From: CAYQTE01 sp964420285
GTDB lineage: Bacteria > Planctomycetota > Phycisphaerae > Tepidisphaerales > Tepidisphaeraceae
Length of the DNA: 64,000 bases
NCBI GenBank assembly: GCA_964420285.1
Contig: CAYQTE010000019.1
Span: 13,244 to 77,243 of the forward strand
Direction of reading: 5' to 3'
The notes beneath the pieces are model-generated. The model had not been told where the DNA came from. It worked only from the letters and a program-made list of their open reading frames with translations, and did not search any database. This document shows positions 17,639 to 26,841 of this stretch, piece by piece. Numbering within the stretch: position 1 is the first letter of the stretch; each line of letters begins with the position of its first letter. The translations under genes were made by a program, and so were the position numbers.

Positions 17639-19270
17639 CTAATACTGATCCAGCGCAATCAGCTCATGCACCCCGTCCGGCACGTCCAGAAACCGCCGAA
17701 GTTGCAGGTTCTTCACGTTGTTTAGCGTCATCCCCGGCACCGCATCCGGCCGGTCGGCTTCAACGTCGCGCATCTCGCAGCCGGTCACGTCGCTCATGGC
17801 AAACGGTGGCCGGGCGTCGGGGATTGCGGTGGACAGGTGAATATCCGTCATCCGCAGCCCGCTCACGTGACGCACAAAGAATCCGTAGCTGGGCGTATCC
17901 CCAAACATCCGCGGCTCGGGATACATATCCGTGTTCTCCGGCGGAACCAGCGATGCCTGATGCTCGGTGCCGCCGCCCTGGCTGTAGACGCGGATGTTGT
18001 CCAGCGTCAAATCCTCAATATCGTGGCCGGGAATCCCGGAAATGATCGACGCACAATGCGGATCGGCGTTGTAGACCACGACGTTGGAGATCATAACCCG
18101 CCGAAGCTGCCCGATCGGCGCAGTGATCGGCCCGCGCATCCGGCTGCCCAGCCGCAGGAAGATCGGCGAGTTCACAATGTCCCGCATCGTGATATTCGTG
18201 ATCGTCACATCCTCCAGCAGCCCGCCGTCCACCGTCTCCAGCGCTAGTCCCCGGCAATAGATGAACACGCAATTCGAGATGGTGATGTTCTTGTACCCGC
18301 CGTTGGATTCCGTCCCGAACTTGATCCGCCCCGTCGGGCTGCTTCCCCGCGGGCCGTGCTTGTACGTGCCGTCCAGGAACGTACCGGCCACGAATCCGCT
18401 CACCTGGCAATTGGTGATCGTCATGTTCTCGCACGCCTGCGGAATCCCCAGCCCATACGAACTCTTCAGACAGATTCCATCATCGCTGGGTGAATTGACC
18501 GAGCAATTGGAGACGCGCACATTCCGGCAGCAATCCAGATCGACGCCGTCGCGGTTGGTGTCGATGCGGACGTTGTCCATCGTCCAGTTGTCCAGCCCGG
18601 TGGCCAGAATCCCGAAATGGCCGCCGTTGAGAATCGCAAAATCCCTCATGTTGACGTTGCGGCAGAACTTCAGCGCAATCGCCTTGTCACCGGCATACAG
18701 CGGCGGCTCATCCTCGCGGTGCAGCCCCTTGCCGTTGATCAATCCCGGACCCTCGATCGTGATATCGTGAAGGTTTTCGCCCCAGATCAGGCTGTTGTGC
18801 CAGTGCGTATGGCCGAAGTCCTGATACCGATACCACGGATTCGGCTCCGGCTCGTCGTAGTGTCCCTGGGCCGGCCCGGCCACCGCCAGAATCATCGAGC
18901 CTTCGTCCAGGTACAGCGTGATATTGCTCTTGAGCCGAATCGATTCCGACAGATAAATCCCCGCCGGCAGACGGACTTTCCCGCCACCCGCCGCCGCTGC
19001 CGCATCGATCGCCGCATTGATGGCCGGCGAGTCGATCATCGTCCCGCCGCCGGTCGCGCCGTAGTCTCTTACGTTATATTCACCGCCGGCGCCGGCGCCC
19101 GCATGCAAGTTCACCGGCGCCACCGGCAGCGGCTTCACCTTCGCGCCCTCGCCACCCGGCCCGGAGATGCCATTGGCCACGGATACGTCCGTGGCCGAAT
19201 TGTTGGCGCATCCCACCACCATCGCGGTCATGGCGACGACACAACACAGCAGCGAATTGAACTTCATCAT
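17639..19270 (-). CDS. GH28-like (polygalacturonase) lipoprotein
   Basis: 543 residues from ATG 19270. The leader ends in a lipobox (MVVGC), so the protein is likely anchored outside the inner membrane. After GGEYNVRDYGATGGG, the region follows the pectin-lyase-fold right-handed beta-helix of GH28: SPAINAAIDAAAAAGGGKV, PAGIYLSESIRLKSNITLYLD, NGGHFGILATG, NRDGVDLDCCRNVRVSNC, DDGICLKSS and GRIKFGTESNGGYKNI. GH28 cleaves alpha-1,4 galacturonan or related pectic backbones. The NxDG and DDG acidic residues are present; the usual GHG and RIK motifs are only partly matched, so substrate is uncertain. Tandem paralogue upstream at 19317-21332. Confidence 0.8.
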   Translation of the reverse strand: MMKFNSLLCCVVAMTAMVVGCANNSATDVSVANGISGPGGEGAKVKPLPVAPVNLHAGAGAGGEYNVRDYGATGGGTMIDSPAINAAIDAAAAAGGGKVRLPAGIYLSESIRLKSNITLYLDEGSMILAVAGPAQGHYDEPEPNPWYRYQDFGHTHWHNSLIWGENLHDITIEGPGLINGKGLHREDEPPLYAGDKAIALKFCRNVNMRDFAILNGGHFGILATGLDNWTMDNVRIDTNRDGVDLDCCRNVRVSNCSVNSPSDDGICLKSSYGLGIPQACENMTITNCQVSGFVAGTFLDGTYKHGPRGSSPTGRIKFGTESNGGYKNITISNCVFIYCRGLALETVDGGLLEDVTITNITMRDIVNSPIFLRLGSRMRGPITAPIGQLRRVMISNVVVYNADPHCASIISGIPGHDIEDLTLDNIRVYSQGGGTEHQASLVPPENTDMYPEPRMFGDTPSYGFFVRHVSGLRMTDIHLSTAIPDARPPFAMSDVTGCEMRDVEADRPDAVPGMTLNNVKNLQLRRFLDVPDGVHELIALDQY

Positions 19271-19316
19271 GGATTGCCGGCCACTTTCCGCCCCAAACGC
19301 GTCTGGCACTCAGCGA

Positions 19317-21332
19317 TCAATATGATCCCGCATCCACATGATCCTTCTTGCCATCCGCCAGATTCGGGCATTGCTGCACGGTGAAATCATCGACGCTCTT
19401 GAGCGAAAACACCGGCGTCTTGGCGTCGTGCTCCGCTTCAACATGGTCGAAATTGCTGTGCTTGACATCGATCAGGCTGAACGCCGACCGCGCCTCGGGT
19501 GTCTCATACGTGAGTTGCACGTTGCTCACCTGCAACCCCGTCACGTGCCGGATGAAAAACCCGTAGCTCGGCAGCGTGTTGAACATGAACGGCTCGGGAT
19601 ATCCGCCATCCGATTCCGGCGGATTGATGTTGTTCATGTCGGCCGTGCCGCCGCCCCAGTATTGGAAGCGCAGATTGTCCAGCCGCAGATCGTCGATGGT
19701 ATGTCCCGGCAATCCGGCAATCACGCAGCCAAACCGCGGCTCGACGTTCGACGCCACGATATTGGAGATGAGGATGCGTTTGCAATCGGCCACCGGCGTT
19801 CCGGCCGGGCCGCGGGCCCGGTTGCCCAGGCGGATGAAGATCGGGCACAGGCCGACATCGCGCATGGTCAGGTTGGTCACGGTGATGTCTTCCAGCGGCC
19901 CGCCATCGACGGTTTCCAGGGCCACGCCGCGAGAATAAGAAAACGCGCAATTCGAGATCGTGATGTTCTTGTACCCGCCGTTGGATTCCGTGCCCAGCTT
20001 GATTCGCCCGACCGGCCCGAAGCGATCCGGGGCCGACGCCATGGTGTGCTTGAAGGTGCCGTCCAGGAACGAGCCGACGTCAAAGCCGCTGACCTGGCAA
20101 TTGGTGATGGTCACGTTTTCCGTCGCCCGCAACTCGCCCAGTCCATAGCTGCTCTTGAGGCAGATTCCGTCGTCCTCCGGGGCGTTGACCGAGCAATTGG
20201 AGACGCGGACGTTGCGGCAGCAGTCGATATCCATGCCGTCGCGGTTGGTGTCGATCTTGAGATTGTCGATGGTGAAATTGTCCACGCCCGTGGCGAGGAT
20301 GCCAAAATGCCCGCCGTTGAGAATCGAAAAATCCCGCAGCGTGACGTTCCGGCAGAGCTTGAGCGAGATGCTCTTGTCCGCCTGCCCCGCCCCGCCGCCG
20401 CCCATGCCCCCGCCCGCGCCACCGCGCCCGCCGGGAGCACCGCCGCCCGCCCCGCCGCGACCGGCCGGCGCCGTTGCCGCGCCACCGCCGCGGCCAGCCG
20501 CGCCGCCGCGCCCGCCCGCGCCGCCGCGTCCGCCGGCATCGGCCACGGTTCCCGGCCCCATCCGTCCAGCGCCGAATCCACCGCCGTTAAATCCACCGCC
20601 CGCCCCGCCGCCGCCCGGTCCGCCGCCACCGCCACCACCACGGGCCCGGGCGCCCGGCGCCGCTCCGCCGCCACCGGCCGCCGGCCCAGCGCCAGCCGCT
20701 CCCGCAGCGGCCTCACCGCCAGCGCCGCCGCCAGGCGCTGCCGCGCCACCGGGCGCGCCGCCTGGTCGGGCGCCGCCAACGCCGGCTCGGCCACCGGTGC
20801 CCGGCCCGGCATCGCCTCGCGACACGCCCCGGCCGTCGATCAGTCCCGGCCCGAGGATCGACACATCGTGCAGATTCTCGCCCCAGATCAGCGCATCATG
20901 CCAGTGGCTGTGCCCGCCGTCCTGATACATCTGAAACGCATTCGGCTCGGCCGCGTCATACCGGCCCGCAGCGCCCGGCGTCGCCGCCAGGATCGTGCTC
21001 CCGTTGTCCAGGTACAGTGACACATTGCTCTTGAGCACGATCGAATAGCAGAGATACGTCCCGGCCGGGAAATCGACCGTGCCCCCGCCCGCCGCCGCCG
21101 CCGCGTCGATCGCCTTGTTGATCGCCGGCGTATCGACCGTCTTGCCGTCACCGACCGCTCCGTAACTGCGCACGTTGTAGGATGTGCCCGGCGCCACATC
21201 CATCAGCGAAACCGTGACGATATTGGAAGCCCCAACCGGCCCGACAGCCCCGGCCGGCCGCTGCTGCGCGCAGCCGAAAACCAGTGCCAGAGCGAGCGTA
21301 GCCAAAGACGCGCGGCGAAGTGAATACATCAT
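19317..21332 (-). CDS. GH28-like lipoprotein with a long Gly/Ala-rich insert
   Basis: 671 residues from ATG 21332 (another ATG at 21329); upstream in-frame ATGs lack support. Leader ends in VFGC, a lipobox. It aligns with its neighbour at 17639: NVRSYGAVGDGKTVDTPAINKAID, LKSNVSLYLDNGS, NGGHFGILATGV, NRDGMDIDCCRNVRVSNC, DDGICLKSS and GRIKLGTESNGGYKNI. Between GPGLIDGRG and DKSISLKLCRNV, where the sister has ~14 residues, it carries about 145 residues (173-316) of Gly, Ala, Pro and Arg (GGRGG, AAGRGGG). The helix core and acidic residues are intact. Likely secreted pectin-active enzyme; the insert is unexplained. Confidence 0.8.
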   Translation of the reverse strand: MMYSLRRASLATLALALVFGCAQQRPAGAVGPVGASNIVTVSLMDVAPGTSYNVRSYGAVGDGKTVDTPAINKAIDAAAAAGGGTVDFPAGTYLCYSIVLKSNVSLYLDNGSTILAATPGAAGRYDAAEPNAFQMYQDGGHSHWHDALIWGENLHDVSILGPGLIDGRGVSRGDAGPGTGGRAGVGGARPGGAPGGAAAPGGGAGGEAAAGAAGAGPAAGGGGAAPGARARGGGGGGGPGGGGAGGGFNGGGFGAGRMGPGTVADAGGRGGAGGRGGAAGRGGGAATAPAGRGGAGGGAPGGRGGAGGGMGGGGAGQADKSISLKLCRNVTLRDFSILNGGHFGILATGVDNFTIDNLKIDTNRDGMDIDCCRNVRVSNCSVNAPEDDGICLKSSYGLGELRATENVTITNCQVSGFDVGSFLDGTFKHTMASAPDRFGPVGRIKLGTESNGGYKNITISNCAFSYSRGVALETVDGGPLEDITVTNLTMRDVGLCPIFIRLGNRARGPAGTPVADCKRILISNIVASNVEPRFGCVIAGLPGHTIDDLRLDNLRFQYWGGGTADMNNINPPESDGGYPEPFMFNTLPSYGFFIRHVTGLQVSNVQLTYETPEARSAFSLIDVKHSNFDHVEAEHDAKTPVFSLKSVDDFTVQQCPNLADGKKDHVDAGSY
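20379..20822 (-). repeat. Gly/Ala-rich low-complexity coding tract inside the GH28 gene
   Basis: On the plus strand the segment is almost entirely CCG/GCC/CGC triplets. It encodes residues ~171-318 with runs of GGRGG, GGGAG and AAGRGGG. It is in frame, with no stop, and has no counterpart in the tandem paralogue. Confidence 0.85.
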
Positions 21333-22227
21333 GTGACTGGTCCGTTTCAATTTCGCTGGCGTCGCGAAGGGGATGATCCTGACATGCCTGGCGCGACGAC
21401 TCGCGCCATTTGGGGCCTTCTCCCCACCATTCCGCCGCCAACGGATGCCCGTAATTAACATGATTCCCCCCCGATTTCCAGTCAGGTGACATTTCATTGC
21501 GCCCCGATGGGACCAAAAGAAGAATCTCACGCAAAGCTGGACATGAGCGGGCCTCTCACTCTGAGAGAATGAAAATGGAAGCCAGGCGATGGAACCGCAA
21601 ATGAACGCCGATGAACGCGGATATATCAGGTCTGGATTCATCTGCGTTTATCAGCGTTCATCCGCGGTTGATTCGCATTATTCTCGGAGCAGGCGCGAGG
21701 ACGCGAAGGAAATGCATGTTGACCAAGGATTTCACTGATAAACGCGTAAGGTCATCGACCCTGATGCATGAGCCTCCGATTCGGTCTGAGCCTCACGGTC
21801 GAAGACAGGCTCAGACTCGACGGGAATGACGCGTTTGGTTTGCTTTTTATCCGTGTTCATCCGTGCCCATCCGTGGTTAAATCGTATTTGCCTTGGGCAG
21901 GCCTGCTACCAGGTTCCAACTCCTGCGGGCCAAGTTCCAACTTTTTCGCGACTTTTGGAGGCGTTTTTGGGCGTCGTAATTGATCGAAGCCGCGATAACG
22001 GCCTGGAAAACGGGTGGCAATAGGGAGATATTGAGCGATGTTTCGGGTGTAACTTATGGCCGGACAACAAGTTGCTCTGGAAATTCGGGGCTGGGGCGTA
22101 TATCGTCCATGCAGCGCGGTGGGGTTCTTCGGCACCGAGCCGTCCTTCCCGCAGCTTTCTTTCAGCCATCGCCCTTGCCCTGCCTCGTGCGTTTGCCGCG
22201 TGGTTTAATGCTTTTCGGAGACCAAGG
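21333..22227. other. 895-bp intergenic region with repeat elements
   Basis: Divergent promoter region between the GH28 gene and the radical SAM gene, with no convincing gene. It holds the 77-bp inverted repeat at 21593-21669 and a related half-element at 21846-21879 (ATCCGTGTTCATCCGTGCCC...). The word GTTCCAACT occurs twice near 21913 and 21934. Short open frames here show no protein-like composition. Confidence 0.7.
21593..21669. repeat. 77-bp inverted repeat (AACCGCAAATGAACGCCGAT family)
   Basis: The left arm (AACCGCAAATGAACGCCGAT from 21593) is nearly the reverse complement of the right arm (ATCAGCGTTCATCCGCGGTT ending at 21669). Each arm also contains two tandem ATGAACGC-like units. The element could fold into a long hairpin. 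Partial related words recur at 21846-21879 and 27616-27640. Confidence 0.75.
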
Positions 22228-24105
22228 ATGGAATTGCCCCGACGCGATCGCGGAGACGAATTGCTCAAGAGCGGCGAGCTGGCCGCGATTCGCGGTCGCC
22301 TCCGCCAGGTGGCGCCGGCCCATGACCTGGCCACCGTCATCGCCTGCGCGTTCGACCATCGCACCCGCATGCTGCCGTTCATTTTCGCCGATACGCGCAT
22401 GGCCCCGGCGGGAGTGCGGGCGATCGGGTCGGCAATGGTCGATTGCGGCTTCGACAAGACTCGCATCGTTCTTCAGCAGTGGAACCGCCATTTCCGGCCC
22501 TCGCGCATGCAACTCGACGGGCGAATTCCCGACCTGTTCATGGTCTCCAGCATGGGTCTGCATTCCGGCCAGTGCATGGAACTCATCCGCGATGCACGAC
22601 GGATCGACCCGGCGCGGCGGCCGCTCATTATCGCCGGCGGGCCTCACGCGGTTTACCAGCCGTACCAGCTTTTCGGAACCGATCCGGCCGATCCCAACGG
22701 CGCGGATGTGGCCGTCACCGGCGAAGAATTCGTGGTGCTCAGTCTGCTTGAGGTCTTGCTGTCGCTTCGTGCTGATGGCGAATCGATGCGGTCGGTTTTC
22801 TACCGGGCACGCGACACCGGCGCGCTGGATGGAATCCCCGGCCTCATGTACGCGCGCGGCCGGATGGACGGTCCGGCCGAGGAACTCGTCGACACCGGCA
22901 CGCAGCGACTTGTCGGCGATCTGGACGAGTTGCCGGATTCGGTGCTGGGGTATCGGTTGCTGGAGCCGCCCAGCGGCCGGCAAACGCTGGGCCGCCGGGC
23001 TCTTGAGGCCGATCAGATTCGCAAGCTCAGCCCGATCAGTTCAATCGTGCTGACGTTCGGCTGCAAGTTTGCATGTCCTTACTGCCCGATTCCCGCCTAC
23101 AACCAGCGTCAGCACCGCCTGAAGAGCCCGGGTCGCATCGCCGAGGAATTGGGCCGGTTGAATCGTGAGTATGGGCTGAAGTATTTCTTCGGCGCCGACG
23201 ACAACTTTTTCAACCACAAGGCGCGCACGCTGGATATCGTGCAGACGCTGCACCAGGCCCAGATCGACGGCAAACCGCTTCGCAAGCGCGTTCGCTGGCA
23301 CACCGAAGTCACTGTTCACGACACCTTGCAGATGAAGGATCATCTCAAGATGGTGCATGACTCCGGGTGCCGCGCCCTGTGGCTCGGCGTCGAGGACATG
23401 ACCGCAAAGCTGGTCAACAAGGGACAGTCGGTCGACAAGACCATCGAGGCGTTCAATCGCCTGCGCGATGTCGGCATCTGCCCCATGCCGATGATGATGC
23501 ACTACGACGGCCAGCCGCTCTATTCCCGCGGCAGCAACGCGGGCCTGCTCAATCAGATCAAGCTCCTGCGCAACGCCGGGGCCGTTTCGCTGCAGGTGCT
23601 CATGATTACGCCTTCGGCGGGGACGAAAATGTACGAGGGGACATTCACCAGCGGGCAGGTGCTGAAAAGCGCCGGAGGCCGGCCGGTTGAGGCGCACATG
23701 TGCGACGGCAATTATGTCGTCGCCAGCAGCCACAGCCGCCCGTGGCGAAAGCAGCTTAATCTGCTGGCTGGTTATCTCTATTTTTACAACCCGATCCGAT
23801 TGGCTTCGCTGGTCGTGCGAAAGCAGACCAAGGTAGGCCAAAGGGCGGCCGGCATGCAGATTGTCGGGATGCTCGGCCTGATTCACACTGCCCGCCGCAC
23901 GCTCGGCTGGGCGGCGCGGCTGATGTTCGGCAGGATCGAGCGGCTCTCGGACCCGCCGTCCAGCCAGGTGCCCACGCGCATCGCCTGCCACAGCGGTGAC
24001 GATGCCGGATTGGTTCAGCTCTCGGCGCCCGACGGCCAGTGGAAACAACAAAGAGGCAAACCCGAGACAGCGCTGGCCGGCGGTCAGGTTCCGTCAGTGT
24101 CTTGA
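22228..24105 (+). CDS. Cobalamin-type radical SAM protein
   Basis: About 625 residues from ATG 22228, with GGAG seven bases upstream; the frame is open further upstream but unsupported. An N-terminal B12-binding-like domain (FIFADTRMAPAGVRAIG, LFMVSSMGLHSGQ, PLIIAGGPHAV) precedes the radical SAM core with CKFACPYC at residues 279-286, the CxxxCxxC iron-sulfur motif. TIM-barrel segments KYFFGADDNFF and RALWLGVEDM follow. A typical B12 DxHxxG motif is not seen, so cobalamin may not bind. The family does methyl transfer, rearrangement or elimination chemistry; the substrate is unknown. The 3' end overlaps the convergent VOC gene by 12 bases. Confidence 0.85.
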   Translation: MELPRRDRGDELLKSGELAAIRGRLRQVAPAHDLATVIACAFDHRTRMLPFIFADTRMAPAGVRAIGSAMVDCGFDKTRIVLQQWNRHFRPSRMQLDGRIPDLFMVSSMGLHSGQCMELIRDARRIDPARRPLIIAGGPHAVYQPYQLFGTDPADPNGADVAVTGEEFVVLSLLEVLLSLRADGESMRSVFYRARDTGALDGIPGLMYARGRMDGPAEELVDTGTQRLVGDLDELPDSVLGYRLLEPPSGRQTLGRRALEADQIRKLSPISSIVLTFGCKFACPYCPIPAYNQRQHRLKSPGRIAEELGRLNREYGLKYFFGADDNFFNHKARTLDIVQTLHQAQIDGKPLRKRVRWHTEVTVHDTLQMKDHLKMVHDSGCRALWLGVEDMTAKLVNKGQSVDKTIEAFNRLRDVGICPMPMMMHYDGQPLYSRGSNAGLLNQIKLLRNAGAVSLQVLMITPSAGTKMYEGTFTSGQVLKSAGGRPVEAHMCDGNYVVASSHSRPWRKQLNLLAGYLYFYNPIRLASLVVRKQTKVGQRAAGMQIVGMLGLIHTARRTLGWAARLMFGRIERLSDPPSSQVPTRIACHSGDDAGLVQLSAPDGQWKQQRGKPETALAGGQVPSVS

Positions 24106-24606
24106 CGTCGCGTGCTCGCGCAGCAGCGAATCCAAATCGAGCGGCCGGGTATACATGGCCAACCCGCCGTCCGGCGTGTGCGGCCACTTGTCCTGCGGAC
24201 GATCCCAATAGAGTTCCACGCCGTTGCCGTCCGGATCGCGCAGATACAGCGCCTCACTGACGCCGTGATCGCTGGCGCCCTCGAGCTGCACCCCGGCCGC
24301 CATCAGCCGCCGCAGCGCGTCGGCCAAAGCGGCGCGCGTCGGATACAGAATCGCCAGATGATACAATCCCGTGGTACCCGGCCCCGGCGGCGAGCCGCCT
24401 GCACTTTCCCACGTGTTCAGCCCGATGTGATGGTGATAACCGCCCGCCGACACAAACGCGGCACTGCCTCCGAATCGCTGCGTCAGCTCAAATCCGAGAA
24501 CGCCCGTGTAAAACCGCAGCGCCCGATCAAGATCGGCCACTTTCAGATGCACATGGCCGATGCGAACTTCCGGACGAATTGCCTGCTGGTCCATGCCCGC
24601 GATCAT
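24094..24606 (-). CDS. VOC family (glyoxalase/extradiol dioxygenase-like) protein
   Basis: 170 residues from ATG 24606 (ATG 24594 also possible). It shows the paired beta-alpha-beta-beta-beta modules of the vicinal-oxygen-chelate fold: VRIGHVHLKVADLDRALRFY TGVLGFEL, then HHHIGLNTWES, YHLAILYP and LRDPDGNGVELYWDRP. The first His (GHVHL), a His in the second module (LYHLA) and the Glu in VELYWD fit the metal ligands of catechol 2,3-dioxygenase (CatE)-type enzymes. Substrate unknown. It overlaps the radical SAM gene tail-to-tail by 12 bases. Confidence 0.85.
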   Translation of the reverse strand: MIAGMDQQAIRPEVRIGHVHLKVADLDRALRFYTGVLGFELTQRFGGSAAFVSAGGYHHHIGLNTWESAGGSPPGPGTTGLYHLAILYPTRAALADALRRLMAAGVQLEGASDHGVSEALYLRDPDGNGVELYWDRPQDKWPHTPDGGLAMYTRPLDLDSLLREHATSRH

Positions 24607-24643
24607 ACGGCCGCATGATTGGACGAATCCAGCCTGCGTTACT

Positions 24644-24671
24644 TTCACAGCGGGCGACATGCGGTTATGAT
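24644..24671 (+). promoter_or_regulatory. Promoter of the secreted hydrolase-like gene
   Basis: TTCACA (24644-24649), 16 bases, then TATGAT (24666-24671). The start codon follows 32 bases later, with GGAGAG as a ribosome site. The spacing and both hexamers are close to consensus. Confidence 0.4.
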
Positions 24672-24703
24672 CCGCCCGACACATTTCACTGGAGAGTCAA
24701 CAC

Positions 24704-26668
24704 ATGAGCCGTTTTCAAACCACTGCGTTGCTATGCCTCGCCGTCTCGGGCCTTTTGCTTTGCCAAAGCGCCCGCGGCGCCGATTACAAGAACCTCAAGG
24801 TGGCAGTCTATTTCCGCTATCAGGAAACCCAATCGACCCCCGGCAACATGGATCGGTTCGCCGCGCAATGGGCCAACATCGAAAAGCAGGTCAAGGTCGA
24901 TAAGGTCTATCTCGAAACCACCCGCAACGGCGATCTGGCCACCGATGCCGCCGTCACCACCATGAAGAAGTTCTTCACCGATCGGGGCATCAAAGTGTCC
25001 GGCGGCATGGGCCTGACGGTGAACGAGGGCAACGGCTTCCAGTCCTACTGCTACACATCCCAGGCCGACCGCGACAAGGTCAAGGCCATGAGCCAGTTCA
25101 CCGCCAAATACTTCGACGAGATCATTCTCGACGACTTCTACTTCAACAACACCAAGACCGATTCCGACATCGCCGCCAAGGGCGATAAGTCCTGGACACA
25201 GTTCCGCACCGAACTCATGGACGAGGTCTCCAAAGATCTCATCATCGATCCGGCCAAGGCGGTCAATCCCAAGGTGCGCGTCATCATCAAATACCCCAAC
25301 TGGTACGAAAGCTTCCAGGGCCTCGGCTACGATCTGGCCGTCGAACCCAAGTTGTTCGATGCCATCTACACCGGCACGGAAACCCGCGATGCCAACGGCG
25401 GCCAGCGGCTTCAGTCGTACCAGAGCTACCTCCAGACCGAGTATTTCAACAATATCAAGCCCGGCGGCAACCAGGGCGGCTGGATCGATGGCGGCGCGGA
25501 CATCAATCGCTACGCCGAAATGTTCTGGGATACGTTCTTCGCCAAGGTTCCCGAGATCATGCTGTTCAATTCGCAGCAGATCATGGCCAATCTCGGCGGC
25601 AACCGCGGCGGCGCGGTCGATCCCAATTCCAGCCTCGCCAAACTGATGAACCCGATCCCGCAACCCGATGGATCGACGTTTCCGCCCACCAATGTGGCCC
25701 GCATCGCCGGCTATTCCGCGGAACTGCTCGACGGCTTCTACGACAAGCTCGGCAAGCCCGTCGGCGTGGCCACCTACAAGCCCTGCAACTCCGTCGGCGA
25801 AGAATATCTGCCCAACTACCTGGGCATGGTCGGAATCCCCATCGACCTGGTACCTGCATTCCCCGCTCCCTCGAACCCGGCCGGCACAACCCTCTTCCTC
25901 ACCGCTGCCAGTCGCTATGACAAAGACCTGGTCGCCAAGACCAAGGCCTTCGTGCAGGCCGGCGGGCGCGTCATCGCCACCACCGGGCTCCTCGAGGCTC
26001 TGGGCGACAAGGGATTCCAGGATATCGCCGAGATCGACGTCACCGGCAAGCGCGTCATCGCCAAGAGTTTCGGCGGCGGCGGCTTTGGCGGCCGGGGCGG
26101 TGGCGGCGCCGGCGGCGCAGCGGCTTCACCGGCCGCCGATCTGAATATCCTCATGCCCCAGATCCGGCATTTTGAGAATGACACCTGGACCTCGATTCCC
26201 TTCACCACCGCCGACTCCGGCTATCCCATGGTCGCCGGAACCGAGCGCTCCACTACCTACGGCAAGGGCACGTTCTACGTCCTGGCCATCCCTGATGACT
26301 TCGGCGATATCTATCGCCTGCCGGTGAGCGTGCTCAACCAACTCCGCACGTTCCTCGGCCGGGATGTCTTCGTGAGCATGGACGCCCCGGACCACGTGAG
26401 CCTCTTCCCCTACGACAACCGGACATTCATCGTCCAGAACTTCCAGGGCCAGCCCGTCACCACGCGCGTGACCGTGCAGCGAGCGACTCGACTGCTCGAC
26501 CTGGTGAGTAATCAACCCCTCACCGCAGCCCAAGGCGGCGCCGCCGGTGGCGCCCCCGCCGGCCGCGGCGGCGGTCGAGCCGGCCGCGGTGGCGGCGGCG
26601 GCGCAGGCGGCGCCACATTCGAAGTAGCCGTCCCCGCCCATTCCTTCCGCGCCTTCGCGGCGGAATAG
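24704..26668 (+). CDS. Secreted hydrolase-like protein with Gly-rich segments
   Basis: 654 residues. A clean signal peptide (FQTTALLCLAVSGLLLC to ARG-ADYK) directs export. The N-terminal half looks like a TIM barrel: LKVAVYFRYQETQ, VYLETTRNGD, IILDDFYFNN (Asp/Glu-rich strand end), VRVIIKYPNWYESFQ, and WIDGGADINRYAEMFWDTFF. A second region (FLTAASRYDKDLVAKTKAFVQAGGRVIATTG) resembles a GATase-like glycosidase domain. Two Gly-rich tracts occur near residues 455-480 (GGGGFGGRGGGG) and 610-640 (AGRGGGRAGRGGGGG). A glycosidase role is inferred; no named family is assigned. First gene after a good promoter. Confidence 0.65.
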   Translation: MSRFQTTALLCLAVSGLLLCQSARGADYKNLKVAVYFRYQETQSTPGNMDRFAAQWANIEKQVKVDKVYLETTRNGDLATDAAVTTMKKFFTDRGIKVSGGMGLTVNEGNGFQSYCYTSQADRDKVKAMSQFTAKYFDEIILDDFYFNNTKTDSDIAAKGDKSWTQFRTELMDEVSKDLIIDPAKAVNPKVRVIIKYPNWYESFQGLGYDLAVEPKLFDAIYTGTETRDANGGQRLQSYQSYLQTEYFNNIKPGGNQGGWIDGGADINRYAEMFWDTFFAKVPEIMLFNSQQIMANLGGNRGGAVDPNSSLAKLMNPIPQPDGSTFPPTNVARIAGYSAELLDGFYDKLGKPVGVATYKPCNSVGEEYLPNYLGMVGIPIDLVPAFPAPSNPAGTTLFLTAASRYDKDLVAKTKAFVQAGGRVIATTGLLEALGDKGFQDIAEIDVTGKRVIAKSFGGGGFGGRGGGGAGGAAASPAADLNILMPQIRHFENDTWTSIPFTTADSGYPMVAGTERSTTYGKGTFYVLAIPDDFGDIYRLPVSVLNQLRTFLGRDVFVSMDAPDHVSLFPYDNRTFIVQNFQGQPVTTRVTVQRATRLLDLVSNQPLTAAQGGAAGGAPAGRGGGRAGRGGGGGAGGATFEVAVPAHSFRAFAAE

Positions 26669-26841
26669 CCCGGGCAAGCGGCTATGGAAATCCGCGCCTT
26701 GACGCTTATCCCCTCGCCCCGTGCGCGGGCTCTGGGTTCTTCCGGAACCCGAGGATGAGAAGGACTGTCCATGCCCCCCGGAATCGACAAGACGGGGCCT
26801 TGCTCCCAGCCTGGGATCATGGCATACTGGCCGACAAGGCA

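Noticed and set aside
26730..26754. Hairpin (GGGTTCTTCCGGAACCC) after the secreted hydrolase-like gene as a terminator
   Set aside because: The stem is only 6-7 base pairs and no T run follows, so I did not list it.
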